The notes: generated by a model not told the origin, from the letters alone. A stretch of 64,000 bases of DNA from Camelus bactrianus (GCF_048773025.1 NC_133547.1:46281004-46345003), one strand, 5' to 3'. Positions 1 through 11,060 are shown, numbered from the stretch's first letter. Program-made: numbers and translations.

Positions 1-74
1 TTTCATCTAATTATTTCACTTCCTTTGCCTGAGCCAGCTCACCACTCAACTGAATCACTTCTTAATGGATCTTA

Positions 75-962
75 CAATGCAGAGTCCAAGAATTTTATTT
101 AATACATGCTGCGTTTTTGCTATATAAAAGTCAAGAGGCCCAGAAGAACACACAAACTACATGCAGTGACGACCTTGGCAGGGCTGGGGCATCAGGGCTG
201 TGTACTTCCTCTCCCAAGAATTCTCATCAGCTAAGCAGGCACATCACAGGAGTCAAAGCTCCTAGTTAATTTCCTAGGTCTACAGACAAAAGTGAAGGCG
301 ATTCTCTAAAGGGCAGAGCGTTGAGAGACTGAGGAAGACCATGGTATCTGGATCACTTGGCATGAGTACCATCTGCAAGAAATGTATCAGGTTCTGTGTC
401 GACAGCATTCCCCTTTACTTAACTGACTGTGTGTGTGCCCTTGACCACAGAGTAAATCTTCTAGGCTCTGGGAGTAGGTGATGAACGTGGCGCAGGGGGG
501 ACGTGGAGGACCTCCACCCTAACAGCAATATCACATTACAATCCATTTAAAGTGTGCTAGCAAAAAGTGGATACGCTCAAAGGAGGTTTTTACTCTCTGA
601 GGGAAATAAATACCATGCAGCTCAGGGAGAAATTAAAGAGTTATATATTAAAAAGTAAGGAACTAAATGACCCCCATGATCAACGGCACAGGAACCGCCA
701 TGCCTGTTCAAAGCCAAGGGAGTCTCCCTGGTAGAGAAAGGACCCTGCCAACCCGTTGGGAAGAGGAACGTAGTGCGTTCTCTGGTGCTCAACCATCTGC
801 ACATACGATCCGTGAGTAACTCACAAAAAAGTACTTGAATTCGAGGGTATAACATAAGGCCCTTTAATTTAATTCTATAGGTTTCTGCGGAATTAAGGTC
901 GGGGTCCTCTGATGATCTGAAGTCACGCTGGCGGCAGCTGTGACCATGTACCCAGGAAGCCG
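75..962 (-). other. TRIM45: TRIM45 3' untranslated region (probable)
   Basis: From the TRIM45 stop, the minus strand runs without any other recognised gene to a canonical AATAAA at 94-99. GT-rich sequence follows downstream. Cleavage near position 75 would give a 3' UTR of about 890 nt. A weaker ATTAAA near 863-868 could make a very short form. The end is inferred from signals only. Confidence 0.6.
94..99 (-). terminator. Poly(A) signal AATAAA, TRIM45
   Basis: TTTATT on the plus strand reads AATAAA on the minus strand. GT-rich sequence lies 25-45 bases further downstream. It is the best placed signal after the TRIM45 stop. Confidence 0.55.
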
Positions 963-1111
963 TCAGAGCGCCACCGTCCTCAGTAGACTCCTCGGTGCGC
1001 TCTGCCCGCCTGCCCATGTGCATTCAGACTTCTCCGTAAACTTCCCACAGCAAGACCAGTGGGGACGACCCGGATGGCCTTTGTGTCCGTGGCCACAGCC
1101 TAGGTACCCAC
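963..1111 (-). CDS. TRIM45: TRIM45 coding exon 6 (C-terminal Cys/His-rich tail, stop)
   Basis: 149 nt coding the end of the protein. It contains GCGHGHKGHPGRPHWSCCG and ends SLLRTVAL followed by TGA at 963-965. The acceptor is ACGCAG and phase 1 joins exon 5 to give Pro-Gly-Gly-Tyr, as in human. The Cys/His density suggests metal binding, but this is inferred. Confidence 0.95.
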
Positions 1112-4100
1112 CTGCGTGGTACAAAGAGAAAACCACCATTAGAGGGAAGTCCAGCAGTTCCCATGGAAATTAAACTCATGGCAACATTCAGATTCAGGGG
1201 ACGTGAAAACATCTAAATGGAAACCTGGCGAGAGGAAAGAGATTTCAGATGCCTCTGTAGTCAGGAGGATTCTCAAAACTGATGACAGCAAATCAAGTGA
1301 GGTTAGCTCAGTTCTAAGAACAGTGTTATTTTAACAGTCTGCTAACTCAAGGAGACCGACTGGTTTGGATTTTAACTATAACAATTAAGCAAAAGGGAAG
1401 GGCAGAGTGGTGGAAATAAAGAAAGTAGATCCTGAAGTGTTTATATGAAAGTTTGCAAAAGCCTATCTTAAGGCCCACCATTAGAGTAAGGACACTACAG
1501 AATACTCAAATAAAAAATAGATTTCTTGCTTGAGCTGACCCTCCTGCTCACCCTCCTTCCCTGCCATCCCCCCCCCCCCCAAAACCAGACCTGATTTAGT
1601 TGGTTTATTCACCCTGCTTCATTTGGAATTTCTCTAAGGTTTTATTTTATTTTATCATTTTTTTCACAATAAAGCTCCTGTTTATTACTTATAGTATTAT
1701 CATCATCATCATTTTTATAATAGCATGTCTAAGGTTTTAAAAGGAACAGGATGGGTTGACGTCTTCCCCACCACTCTGGCTGCTGGAAAGGGTACAGATT
1801 GAAATCTAGTGTCCCAAGGAGGAGCACAGGGCTCCTAGGTTTGGTTAACTGTATCAAAACTAAAAGAACTCAGACTTTTTAAGTTTGCTACTTCAATTTT
1901 CAGAACAAAGATGCTTGATACGTTTATATGCACAGACCACATTCCTAAAGGGAAAGCCTGAGTCGACATCCTGGACCTGGTGGCGGTGTGGTGGCTGATT
2001 CCCACTGCTGGGAGACACGCAGAGGGTGAGGGAGGACTTTCAAGAGCGACTGGTTCTCCTCACCTGGCATGGTGCCTCCGCACGCGCAGCGAGCAGTCTT
2101 CTGGCCTCCGCTGGAGCAGAACGTGCAGCAGTGAAACACGCCTGGGTGTGAGCGGTGCCTTTTCCTCACGGTCACGGTGAATGGCGAGCCCTTCAGTGTT
2201 CAGACCAAGAGCAAAGAATGGCATCTTATGAGTCGACAGGGATGTGCTGAGCATCACGTGTACTAAACGGAGTGTAAGTCACCGCGTCTGCCTTTGGAGG
2301 GGCAAGGACAGTAGGAGGGAAGCAGTGACCATGGGACACCGAGTAGCTGGGTGCTCAGCTGGATGGAGCCAGATACAAATGCAGTGAGAGGGGGCATCGA
2401 GGAACCCATGCTGCCCTCCTAGCACGCAGACCACCTGACACACTAGTAAACCCAACTGTGTTTTCATGTCATCGACTTCGGTCTCTGTCTTCTCCGCTCC
2501 TGAGCAATCTCGCTAATTGAGGAGCACGTGACCACAAGGCTAGGATATCAGTGGTCCTTTCTCCAGTTGCTCAGCCACACACTTCCCCACCCGCCCTCAA
2601 TGACTGAGCCAGCTCCTCTCCATTCTGGAGTAACTATTTACCCATCCACTCATTCCGGGGCAGTGAAGCCAGATAGGGCGGGGAAGGTTAAGAGTGTGTG
2701 TTACTAATTCTTACATTAGAAACTCCCCTACTTGCCTCCTTTCCTTCAAGGACAACTTCTACTCTCCAGTTTCCACCTATGCTAAACAGCAGACATTTAA
2801 TAAGCATTGCTGTGTGCCTATTGCTATGTGAGAACCACACAGTCTACAAAAGGAGAGAGGCTGGCACCTTAGAAGCGTTCCAGATGTTAAATCTCTCTTC
2901 TTTAAAGAGTTTACAATCTGTTTTAAAAACAAGTTGAAGTTCAAAGAAATGGGTTCCAATTCTGATTTTGCTGCCGAGGTTCTGTGTATTGTGCAAGTTT
3001 GCCTTCTTAGTCTAACTGGACGATGACCTTTATACGTGAGTGGCTGGGAAGAAACGTGAAATAGTGTTTGCAAAAACACCTAACCCACGCCAGTACCCCG
3101 TAATTAGGCAAGCAGTAAGTGGCTACTGAATAGGAATCTTCCTAGTGCCCAGACCACAAGCTTAACACACCACGACGCCCTACGGTGTCTTGTTGCCCTT
3201 GTCAGTGCTGATCTCCGACTGGGGGAAACCACTGACAGCTCGAGTGTCAACAGAGATTCTGTTGGACATGCTCAGTATTACCCAATTAAAAAAAATGCAT
3301 AATCTCTAAGCTAGAAAATATTACACTTGTCTGTGGAGGTGGTGTAGTAACCATGGTAACAGATAAGCACATATATGTAAACAGAGTAGAGAATTACATG
3401 GGCATGTGGTTAGGCAGAGAGAGGACTGGTCAGTTGAGAGGAGAGGGCATAACTCTCCCAGTTGTGTTCCAGTAAGTCTGTATCTGGTCATAGTCTGAAC
3501 AACACTGGGAAATCCTGGATTATACTTCTTGAGTATATATGCTTGTCTGCTGGTAGTTTGCCCCTGTGACCAAGGCATCTTTCCCAAATTAGGAATTCCA
3601 ACAAACCAACTGGGAAAATGATAAAATACAAGCCAAGCATAACTGCCAGGAGGCGAAATAGGTCTAGAGAGTTCACCAACATCTTCTAGTGAGAATAAGA
3701 GTTGCCACATCTGGGCCTTTCTAAAGTGAAGAGAAGCAAGGAAGGAGAGAACCCTGTTCAGTCCCTCTATACAGCTGGTCCAGTGAGGAATGTCTCCACA
3801 CCCTAAGATGACAGAAGCCGGCGGGCTAGGGTGAAGGAGGTCAGGGAAGCATAGGCCGAGTTGCCCTCACCTGCACGTGCCGCTCCTTGACACACACCCA
3901 CACAGTGTAGACACCAGGGTCCTTGGGGGTGTAGGACACACAGTATGTCCCGTCCTTGTTATCGTGGACCATCGTCTTGACTGGACTGAATAGAGGGGAG
4001 AGTTCAAACGCCACTCATTCACAAGCCTGCTTCAGCTGCCCGCTATCTTAAGATGTACACAATACCATAAATTCAGTATTAATTTAATTTAATTAATTTA

Positions 4101-7100
4101 TTTTTAATGAAGGTACTAGGGGTTGAACCCAGGACCTCATGCATGCTAAGCATGCGCTCTACCACTGCTCTACCACTCTTCCCCCTCAGTATTAATTTTA
4201 AACGTCCCCCGAGCAGGATGCTGCTTCCACTTGTCTCTGAGATTGATTTTACAACAGAAGGTAAGCGACATACATAATGATTGAATCTGATGTTCAGATG
4301 AATTTCTTGAAAATGTTATGTTCTCTCCAACCGACTTCCTACTCTTTGGCCTCTCTCCTCCCTCCTCTAATTCCAGAGACATAACTTTGCTCCCAGCACA
4401 ATTTAGTAGCAAAGTGGGACCATTCAGTCCAACACAGAGTTTGTTTCAGTCTATTCAAAGCTTGGGATGAAGACAGTCTGAAGGGCAGATCAGACCTCTG
4501 GAACAGAACTAACTCCAGACATAAGACCCATACAGGAAAACTCATCTGGTCCAACTGGTCCTTTTGCCTTTTTAGCAGCATCATGGGGGTGGGGTGGGCT
4601 GTAACTACTGCAGTTAGAGCTTCACCACTACAGAGGACCTCAAGTTTCCAGTTCCATCACCGCTCATTACCCACGTGCCTGACTGTATAATACAAACCTG
4701 TCTTTCTTATCCTTAGGGACTACTGCGACTTGGATGTTGTCTCCTCCCTTGCCCATGTTCTCTCCTGCTGCATCCTTACAAAGCAGGGTGAAAAAGGCGG
4801 TCTGTTTCTCGCGGGCTCTGTAGAGATCTGCAGAAGATAAGCACTCAGAACCCACCTCAAAGGCCAACTGCAGTGACTACATCCCCGGATCAGACACCAC
4901 CCTGTGTTTTCTCTTTAGAACAAAAGGTTGTGCTTCCTGTTTCCTCCTCCTTTTCTCTCCCCATCTGTCTCCCAGCGCATACTTTTGGGAGTCCATCCTG
5001 GTAAGCCTGGTTCTCTCTCAGCCAGCATCTCCTCTTGGAGCACATAAGGATCCTGGACTTTAATTTCAGCCTTAAGGAAGCGTTGAAAACACTCAGGCTT
5101 GATGTATGTATTCAGAGAAAAAAAAACCTCTAGAAAAAAACCGTGAGAGGCTGGTAAGCCCATAACTGCCCTCTCTGAGCTGCCAATAGCGCTGGAAAAG
5201 GTGGGGGAACAGCTGACCAGCTTGGATTCTTCGTGCTGTGAGGTTCTCCACAACCTGGTCACTGTGTCAAGGTGCTGGGGGAATATTCAGTAGCTACAGC
5301 TTCTGGTCCAGAAGTCAGATGAAACAGGCTTCTTAACCTGGGGTTGGGGAACTACTGTGAGGTCTTATGAAGGCTCTAAGAATCTCCTGACATAGTATGC
5401 CCAAATTCGTGGGTATTTCTCAGGGAGAGATCATTCTCAGCGGGGGACCTGTGACCTCTAAACAGTTAAGAATTCCTGAGCCAGCGTCAGGATGACCCTA
5501 GGATACAATCGTCCTGTCAGGACTGATCTGTGACATACATGTAGGAATAACATGCTTCCTTTAGGAAGAGGTGATCAAAAGAAATTGTCTTTTCCCCCTA
5601 CTGAGTGAAATGCCTGCCATATTTTTTAAAATGCCCATATGTGGCTCACATGAACCCGGAAGGGCACAGAAGAAAGTAAACCATCATCTTGTCTTCCTCA
5701 CCTCTCTGAAACTCTCTTCAGAACTTGGCCCCAGCCACCCTCTCTGAACAGGCAGGACCGCGCCCTGCCGCCAGCCTGTGCCGTTACCTCCCACGGGCAC
5801 TGCCTCTGTTCTGTCATTGGAGAGAAAGCACGGTCCCGGAGCTCCTTGGTTGTTGCTACTTTTCTCAACGGGAAAAAGGTCAAGCATCGCCCGTGAGTGG
5901 GATCTTACCTGGATCCCGACCAGACCAGAACAAATCAGAAAAAGCCACCCGTCTTTAACACCATGTCCCTGTCCACTGCCCTCTTGATGCCAATGGGAAA
6001 TGCCTCCCTACCTTCTCCTTGAAGAACACACTTGGCTGGATCAACCTCTTTGGTACTGATGGCCCCATAGACTTCATAGCCCCGGCACAGTCCTGCTTTC
6101 TCTTTAGGGGAGAAGGCGATCTTCTCGGTCACCCCGGGATGGGCACTATATTCCACTTTGTTCAGCTTTGTGAGCCGTTCCACGACCACCCCCTTGGTGA
6201 TGAGGATCTCCAAGTCCGAGCCACTGGTCAGCAAGTGCTCGGTGAACTCCACTCCAGTCCGCATGTCTTCCAGCAGCTGCTCCAGCTGTGCCTTCTGCAG
6301 CTGCAGGGAGTTTTCCTTCTGGACCCGTATGTCTTCCAGCTGCTGCAGCAGCTTGTCCCGATGCTCCTCAATGGCCTTGATGTAACCCTCAGAGAAGCTT
6401 CGGACGTCGTTGGCCACAGCCTCCACCCGCGCCTGCAGGGCACTGTTTGTCCCCTTGATCTGGGCCAGGGCCTCCTCCAGGGCCTGCACGTGGGGCTGGG
6501 TGCCTTTGAGGAGCTCACGTACGGAGTCCCCGTGCTTGTGGATGACATTGCTGGTGAAGTCGCACGGGTGCTCCCGGTGCTCCCCGACCACGCAGTCCCG
6601 GCACACCGGCCGGTCGCAGAGCTCACAGAACAGCCTCAGCTCCTCCGCAGGGTGAGCAGGACACAGGATGGGTTTCCCAATCCGGCTGCAGCCTTTCAAG
6701 TCCTTGAGGTCCACCATGGTGTGGTAAGTTGTTTTCTTCTGCCGCCTAGGGGCCAACAGAGCCAGGAACGGGAAATTAGGGGACAACTCTAGTTGGGAAA
6801 CAGTTGGGCACTTTTGAAAGCCTGGGCTCTGAAGTCAGACAAATCTGACTTCATATCCTTGCTCGAACCTCCTACAAACCACATGACCATCTCTGAGTCC
6901 AGCTCCTCCTCTAAACAGTGGGGGTAACACCTACCCGGAAGGGCTGTTGTATAGCATTGAATGACAGTAGGCTAGGGCTCCCTGGCTTGGCTTATGACTT
7001 TGCAAGAGGTTGCAATGCTAAGGCTACATCCTGGAACTTGCCCTGAAGAGTTAATTTGTCAAGAGCCATAGCCTACTCCCACAGCCAGCCAGAGGGGAGA

Positions 7101-8792
7101 GCACTGGTGGAGACCCCCGCAGCAAGAGGCAAAAACTGTGCCAGAGGGCGCAGCAGTCAACCTCAGACAACTAAAAAGCAGCTGGCTGGCCCCAACAGAA
7201 AGTGTCCCTCATCTTCCCACATCACCCAACCCAGCAAGCTAAGGATTTTTGAGTCAGCATTATTAGAAAGAGTAAAATCAGTGGACAATAGAAATCAAAG
7301 CTCTTTTAATTTTCTGTAGCCCTCTAGCGATCCAGGGAAATCCCGAGGAACCCACAGTGACTGTTCAGTTTCCCTGTTAGCATCATATCGACGTGAGGGT
7401 GACATGCCTATTTTGACTCCAGAAGGGTGGCTGTAGATAAAACAGGGTCAGCTGTTTAGCAGAAAGCAAGGTAGTCATCATTACAAGTTAAAAATAGACT
7501 GAAGGCTGCTAACTTGTCCCGTTGGTGAGGCCAGAGAACACATGGAAAGCAGGACTTTAAAACTATTTTAGGCTAATCCTAAAACCTTGGCCATTTTACA
7601 CTGGGATGTCCTGGAGTAGGGGAAGGGGGCGAAAAGGGACAAAGTGATTCATGTGACAAACTGTTCACCAAACACCATAAAAGACTTTATCTGTATCCCA
7701 ATGAGCACCCACCAGCCCACCTCCCCAAGTTCCAGAGTAACTCCAGGGTACCTGGCAAAGGCTGAGGTGGGGCCCCACCAATCAGCACCTTATACTGATA
7801 AGGGAAGGCAGCATAGATTAGTAGAAAGAGCACAGAAAGCAGTTAGAAGATCTGGATTTCTAATTCAGTTCTGTTATACACTACTTACCACCTATGGGAC
7901 CCTTGGCAAGTCATATTGCTGAGCTTCAGATAATAAATAGGAGTGAAAATGGTGCCTGCCTTTCTATGAGTTACAAGGATCAAATGATATCAAGGGCAGG
8001 GGCTATGCTATTATATTCATTCTCTTTCTGTAGCACCTAGTACAATTATTCACTATACAAATGACTGATGAACCAAGGTAGCTGAACGTGAATTGTAAAC
8101 TGAAAAGGACTCTGCAAACCCTGGATGTTACTGTTACCACGGGTATTATATAAAGGCTGCGGGAGTTAACTACTGTTCTGGAGGATGTGTTGTCACATCG
8201 TATATTGCCCTCTGACCTCCCAAGGCATTTGAGCTTTCCTTTCCATCGGACACCTCTTTGTACTCCGCTCTTAAGCCACACCAGGTGGGGTAACCCATCT
8301 TTACCTATGAGCCTGGCAGCAGAAGTGGCAGAGATTGGCTTTGCAGGTCTGACACCTCTTCTCCACTTCCCTGTCGCTGCACAGGTCACACACCAGGCCC
8401 TGGCCTTCCCCACGCAGACTCTCCAGCATCACATCATTCATGGCCAGGTGGTCTATGGTTAAAGCCTTCACTCCACCCATGGGCAGGTCCACTTGAGCAT
8501 CACATACCGGACAGAGAATGCCGATCTGCGGCTGCAGAGTGCGCGGCTTGAGTTCCTGGAATAGTGACCCTTCAGAGCTTGTGTCAGACTCTCCCCCTCG
8601 GATGTCCACTACTGAGAAGGGTTCCAGCTGCTCCAGACAGGTGGTGCAAACTGTGTGCAAACAAGGCAGGAGCCTGGGGGCTTTGAAAAGCCCCATGCAC
8701 AAAGGACAGTGAGTCTTGCCTGAGTTCCCAAGTGTGGTCCCACTGGGGAGTTTGCCCACGAAGCCCAGCAGCGGTTTCCTGTTTTCTGCCAT
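963..8792 (-). CDS. TRIM45: TRIM45, whole coding region (six exons, minus strand)
   Basis: Tripartite-motif E3 ubiquitin ligase. Family knowledge: it is reported to dampen ELK1/AP-1 and NF-kB signalling and to stabilise p53. Exons in transcript order are 8792-8305, 6745-6012, 4827-4698, 3985-3871, 2190-2064 and 1111-963. They sum to 1,743 nt, giving 580 residues, the human length. Domain order is RING 29-98, B-box 1 about 130-176, B-box 2 about 186-227, coiled coil about 280-335, filamin repeat about 394-497, then a Cys/His-rich tail. All introns are GT-AG with consistent phases. No internal stop or frameshift is seen, so the gene looks intact. VTCN1 lies upstream on the same strand, as in human. 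Assignment is from recalled similarity to human TRIM45 along the whole length. Confidence 0.97.
1112..2063 (-). other. TRIM45 intron 5
   Basis: 952 bp between exons 5 and 6. It is AT-rich in its middle, with a C12-type homopolymer near 1569-1580 and a short ATC repeat near 1700. No coding or clear repeat element was recognised. Confidence 0.8.
2064..2190 (-). CDS. TRIM45: TRIM45 coding exon 5 (last filamin strand and Cys-rich tail)
   Basis: 127 nt coding residues 490-532. It starts GSPFTVTV, the last strand of the filamin repeat, then enters a Cys-rich stretch (FHCCTFCSS and RCACGGTMPG). The acceptor ends CTGAAG and the donor is GTGAGG, phase 1. An ATG inside the exon is not a start; it is simply a codon after the first seven residues. 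Confidence 0.95.
2191..3870 (-). other. TRIM45 intron 4
   Basis: 1,680 bp. A weak MIR-like stretch lies near 2948-3015 (plus orientation, around a Cys/Leu-type tRNA-core text). The rest shows no recognisable element. Short open frames here have no family resemblance. Confidence 0.75.
3871..3985 (-). CDS. TRIM45: TRIM45 coding exon 4 (filamin repeat, end)
   Basis: 115 nt coding residues 451-489. It carries the DNKDGTY and PGVYTVWV motifs typical of filamin repeats. The acceptor is CTATTCAG and the donor GTGAGG, phase 0. It is too short to stand out as an open frame and was found by tracing the human protein and splice phases. Confidence 0.95.
4086..4185 (-). mobile_element. Vic-1-type camelid SINE in TRIM45 intron 3
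   Basis: tRNA-Ala-derived head on the minus strand with the B box GGGTTCAACCC and an A-box region in which GTGGTAGAGC is repeated twice. It ends in an A/T-rich tail. Perfect 13-bp target-site duplications (TCAGTATTAATTT) lie at 4073-4085 and 4186-4198. It is inserted in the same orientation as TRIM45. Confidence 0.93.
4698..4827 (-). CDS. TRIM45: TRIM45 coding exon 3 (filamin repeat, middle)
   Basis: 130 nt coding residues 408-451, including AREKQTAFFTLLCKDAAGE and QVAVVPKDKKD, which match the human protein closely. The acceptor is TTCTGCAG. The donor reads GTTTGT, a weak match to the mammalian consensus. Phase into the next exon restores Ser451, as in human. The following intron carries a Vic-1 SINE. 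Confidence 0.95.
5318..5478. mobile_element. Possible hAT-type non-autonomous DNA transposon fossil
   Basis: In TRIM45 intron 2. It begins near AGGCTTCTTAACCTGG and ends near CAGTTAAGAATTCCTG. The ends are roughly inverted copies of each other, of the kind seen in short hAT elements. Family not identified. Confidence 0.4.
6012..6745 (-). CDS. TRIM45: TRIM45 coding exon 2 (B-box 2, coiled coil, start of filamin repeat)
   Basis: Codes residues 163-408 in 734 nt. The acceptor is CCCCTAG and the donor GTAGGG. B-box 2 ligands are C191, H194, C203, C206, C211, C214, H219 and H222. A long Gln/Leu/Glu-rich helical stretch with heptad-like spacing follows (about 280-335), the coiled coil through which TRIM proteins dimerise. 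The exon ends inside the filamin-type immunoglobulin repeat, near KCVLQGE. Long open frames on the opposite strand here are mirror images of this exon and not genes. Confidence 0.97.
6815..6975 (+). mobile_element. MIR SINE fossil
   Basis: TRIM45 intron 1. Text follows the MIR consensus: GGGCTCTGAAGTCAGAC, a degenerate tRNA-like B box, then the CORE block and an AAACAGTGGGGGTAACA segment. Ancient and diverged. Confidence 0.75.
7805..7995 (+). mobile_element. MIR SINE fossil
   Basis: TRIM45 intron 1. It contains the recognisable MIR pieces GGCAGCATAGATTAGTAG, GAGCACAGAAAGC and CCCTTGGCAAGTCA, and ends after GGATCAAATGATATCAAGG. Diverged and inactive. Confidence 0.82.
8305..8792 (-). CDS. TRIM45: TRIM45 coding exon 1 (RING and B-box 1)
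   Basis: Codes residues 1-163. The start ATG at 8790-8792 begins MAENRKPLLG and sits in a strong Kozak context (A at -3, G at +4). An in-frame run continues upstream, but only this ATG aligns with the human start. RING zinc ligands are all visible: C29, C32, C44, H46, C49, C52, C94 and C97. Between C52 and C94 lies an acidic, Ser-rich insert longer than in most RING fingers, which is normal for TRIM45. B-box 1 ligands follow from C135 and C138 to C155, C158 and H162. The donor is GTAAAG, splitting Arg163 after two bases. Confidence 0.97.
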
Positions 8793-9029
8793 ATTCCCCA
8801 CGTTTGTGCTCAATATCAGAAAAGGCCCTGGGCAGTTCTATAAAGAAGTAGTAGGTGATTAGGCCCACCCAAAGAGGTTTCCGAAACTTGAACAGAGACC
8901 ATGGGGACTCTCTCTTAGGCAAATCAAAGGGAAAAAAGGAAGAGGATTCCTCAAAGTATCCACCCACAGATCTGTTCAGCAGGGCCCCCTCCTTCGCCTG
9001 GCATCCCATACCAGACACGCCCACGCCCT

Positions 9030-10110
9030 CCTCTGCCCCCTACGTCCTCCTCCCCAGAAGCGCTTCCAGGTCTAGGTCTCCAGCTAGTCCTGCTGCCGAC
9101 TCTTGGATCTCTGCACCTCTAACGCCCTCCGCTACCACCCCCCTCCCGCCGCCCACCCCACTGGTCCCGCGCCCGACACGCGACAAGTGCCACCCTCGCC
9201 CCCCGCGTGATGCGGTAGGGAGGCCGCTCGCTCCTTCCCTCCACCGGGCCCTCCGCGGAAGGCACGCGGCGGGCGAGGGAGCTGCGAGCCCCCACCGGCT
9301 TCTCGGCTGCCACCGCCTCCCCACGCTCCGGTCCAAGGTGCCCGAAGGCTCTGGCCCTTCCTCGCACCAATCCCAGCCCGGGTCTACTCAGGCGAGCCCA
9401 ATCACCGTCCGAGAGGGGCGGTGCTCGCCGCTGCGGGCCCGGCGGCCCCCCAGAGCGACACCACCGGCGTCCAATAAGCTTTGGAAATTCCACATCTTCT
9501 CCTGTCCTCTCCAGGGAGGGGCGGCCTGAGGGCTTGGGCCTCGGAAGAGGAAAAGAGTAAGACCGGGAGTGAGCGGCATAGTGTAGCCAGCGTCACCATT
9601 TTACGGCGACTAGCCCTCTCTTTATAGCTGTGGCGACCAGACAGGCCAGAGGACCACTTAAGAAGCCGCCCTGATGTGGCAGGGGCACGCCTCCCTTGCG
9701 CCCTCTGATTGGTCCCATGAACCCAGCCTAGGCCCTCTCATTGGTGAGTGGCGCTGTCAGTTAGCCCCGAGCACCGCCCAGGGCTTGCTGGGAGTTGAAA
9801 GGGGAGGCGCTTTGGTTGTTCCCCCGGAGCGGGACGCGGTGTCGGCGTTTCTCCGCGCTGCTGAGAGCCTGCAAGTTCCCCTCTGGGCCTCCCAGCTTAT
9901 TTTAGTTCAGGAGCCCCTGAGGCCTAGCGTGCCGGTTACAAGAGCTCCTAGGAGCGGCTCGCCGGCTCCTGGCCTTTTCCGGGGCGAAGGGCCCCTCAGG
10001 GAGACCGTTGGACCGAGGTCTAGCGCTGCGTGCGCTCTGCGAGCGCCCGGGAGCGCGACTCCTCGTTCCCTGGGGCTGGAGAAGCCGATGTTTCACCCGT
10101 CCAGACTAAG
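9030..10110. promoter_or_regulatory. TRIM45: CpG-rich block: probable TRIM45 CpG-island promoter and 5' UTR
   Basis: GC content and CpG count rise sharply here compared with the surrounding AT-rich sequence, for example around 9160-9290 and 9930-10050. GC boxes (GGGGCGG) occur at 9414-9421 and 9518-9524. It lies directly upstream of the TRIM45 start codon. Long open frames on both strands here (for example 8855-9529 plus) are what GC-rich, stop-poor sequence gives by chance; they show no known domain. Confidence 0.8.
9618..9745 (-). promoter_or_regulatory. TRIM45: TATA-like box and two CCAAT boxes on the TRIM45 strand
   Basis: On the minus strand CCAATCAGAG (about 9702-9711) and CCAATGAGAG (about 9734-9743) lie upstream of CTATAAAGAG (about 9618-9627). 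The spacing fits transcription starting near 9590-9600 and a 5' UTR of about 800 nt, if unspliced. The start site is inferred, not observed. Confidence 0.5.
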
Positions 10111-10352
10111 GGGTTGTTTGTCATCCAGAATTCTACAGTTTGTGTAAGAGAAACGGGGCAAGCTTGTCCCGCTGTTTTTAATCAATCAAGGAGGGCCTGT
10201 GACTGGTCACAATGGGTTAGTGGAGGCTGTCAAAGAGGGATAAGTCCTTTGTGGGCTCACAAACTAATGGCAGGATGAACGATACATCAGGCACCCTTTA
10301 CTTCACAATTTCTTTGTCTCCTTTAAGTGTCCCTAGGAGGAGTCTCCTGATT

Positions 10353-10371
10353 TGGCCGCACGAGGGCGCTA
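10353..10371 (+). promoter_or_regulatory. Candidate CTCF motif
   Basis: TGGCCGCACGAGGGCGCTA resembles the CTCF consensus, with the GAGGGCGCTA half conserved and one core mismatch. It lies just beyond the TRIM45 CpG block. Motif match only. Confidence 0.4.
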
Positions 10372-10439
10372 CTACACCTGAGGTCTCCTCTGTTGCCTAC
10401 ACCTGGGATCTCCTCTATTGGCTACACCTGCATCTCCAG

Positions 10440-11060
10440 AAATGGTAACACTCTGGTGCCTTACTCTCCACTTGTTCTCGTATCTCCAGCCGCTTAAGCG
10501 CGTCTAGCCTGTCTGAGTACCTCACTGGTTGCTTTGTTCTTTACCTCCACTACTTGATTTGACCCAACGGCCACTGTCTCATTGATGTCCTCAATATCCA
10601 TTACATGCTATAGGCACAGTGCCTAGAACCTAAGCTTTAAAAAATATGGAATCTGAAACAAAAGCTTGTCGACTCCAAACTATGAAAAGAAAACTATAAA
10701 ATAAGAAATTGAAATGGTTGGCCATTTCTAAAATATAACATGTGAGTGAGTCAAATGCCACTTTTGTGTGTAAATTACAGGTAATTTCCCAAAGTAAGCA
10801 TGCCTACTGAGGTCTTAAAATAGTCCTTACCTAGTTTTCTTCAGCTTTTTGTCCTTCTGCGTGCCTGCTGACTCAGAATCTGCTCTCTCCACTCCAGGAT
10901 GCTGGAGTATGTCACAAAAACTGCAGACTTGGGTTTGCTATATATTCTTGCTCTGAACTCTACCTCAGCCCTCCCTGTTGCCTGGTGATGCTTCACTTCA
11001 TCTCTTATTCATGCTCTATCATATTTCCCATAGCAGATGTTCCAAGCTTCTCTTGTTTAA
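10440..11060. other. Intergenic stretch, nothing recognised
   Basis: Moderate AT content, no family-like open frame and no clear repeat. It could be single-copy sequence upstream of TRIM45. Confidence 0.6.

Noticed and set aside
622-1023. 133-residue open frame on the minus strand
   Set aside because: Overlaps TRIM45 exon 6 and 3' UTR in another frame; the true frame ends at 963.
4086-4185. tRNA-Ala gene
   Set aside because: The tRNA-like head cannot fold into a full cloverleaf, has a duplicated A-box segment, and ends in a SINE tail with target-site duplications.
6019-6792. 257-residue open frame on the plus strand
   Set aside because: It is the antisense of TRIM45 exon 2; the minus strand encodes conserved B-box and coiled-coil sequence, and the plus frame matches no family.
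8855-9529. 224-residue open frame on the plus strand
   Set aside because: Pro/Ser/Arg-rich product of the GC-rich promoter block; no domain, no splice context, expected by chance where stop codons are rare.
9674-10147. 157-residue open frame on the plus strand
   Set aside because: Also in the CpG-rich block and of low information; a divergent transcript is possible but nothing supports a protein.
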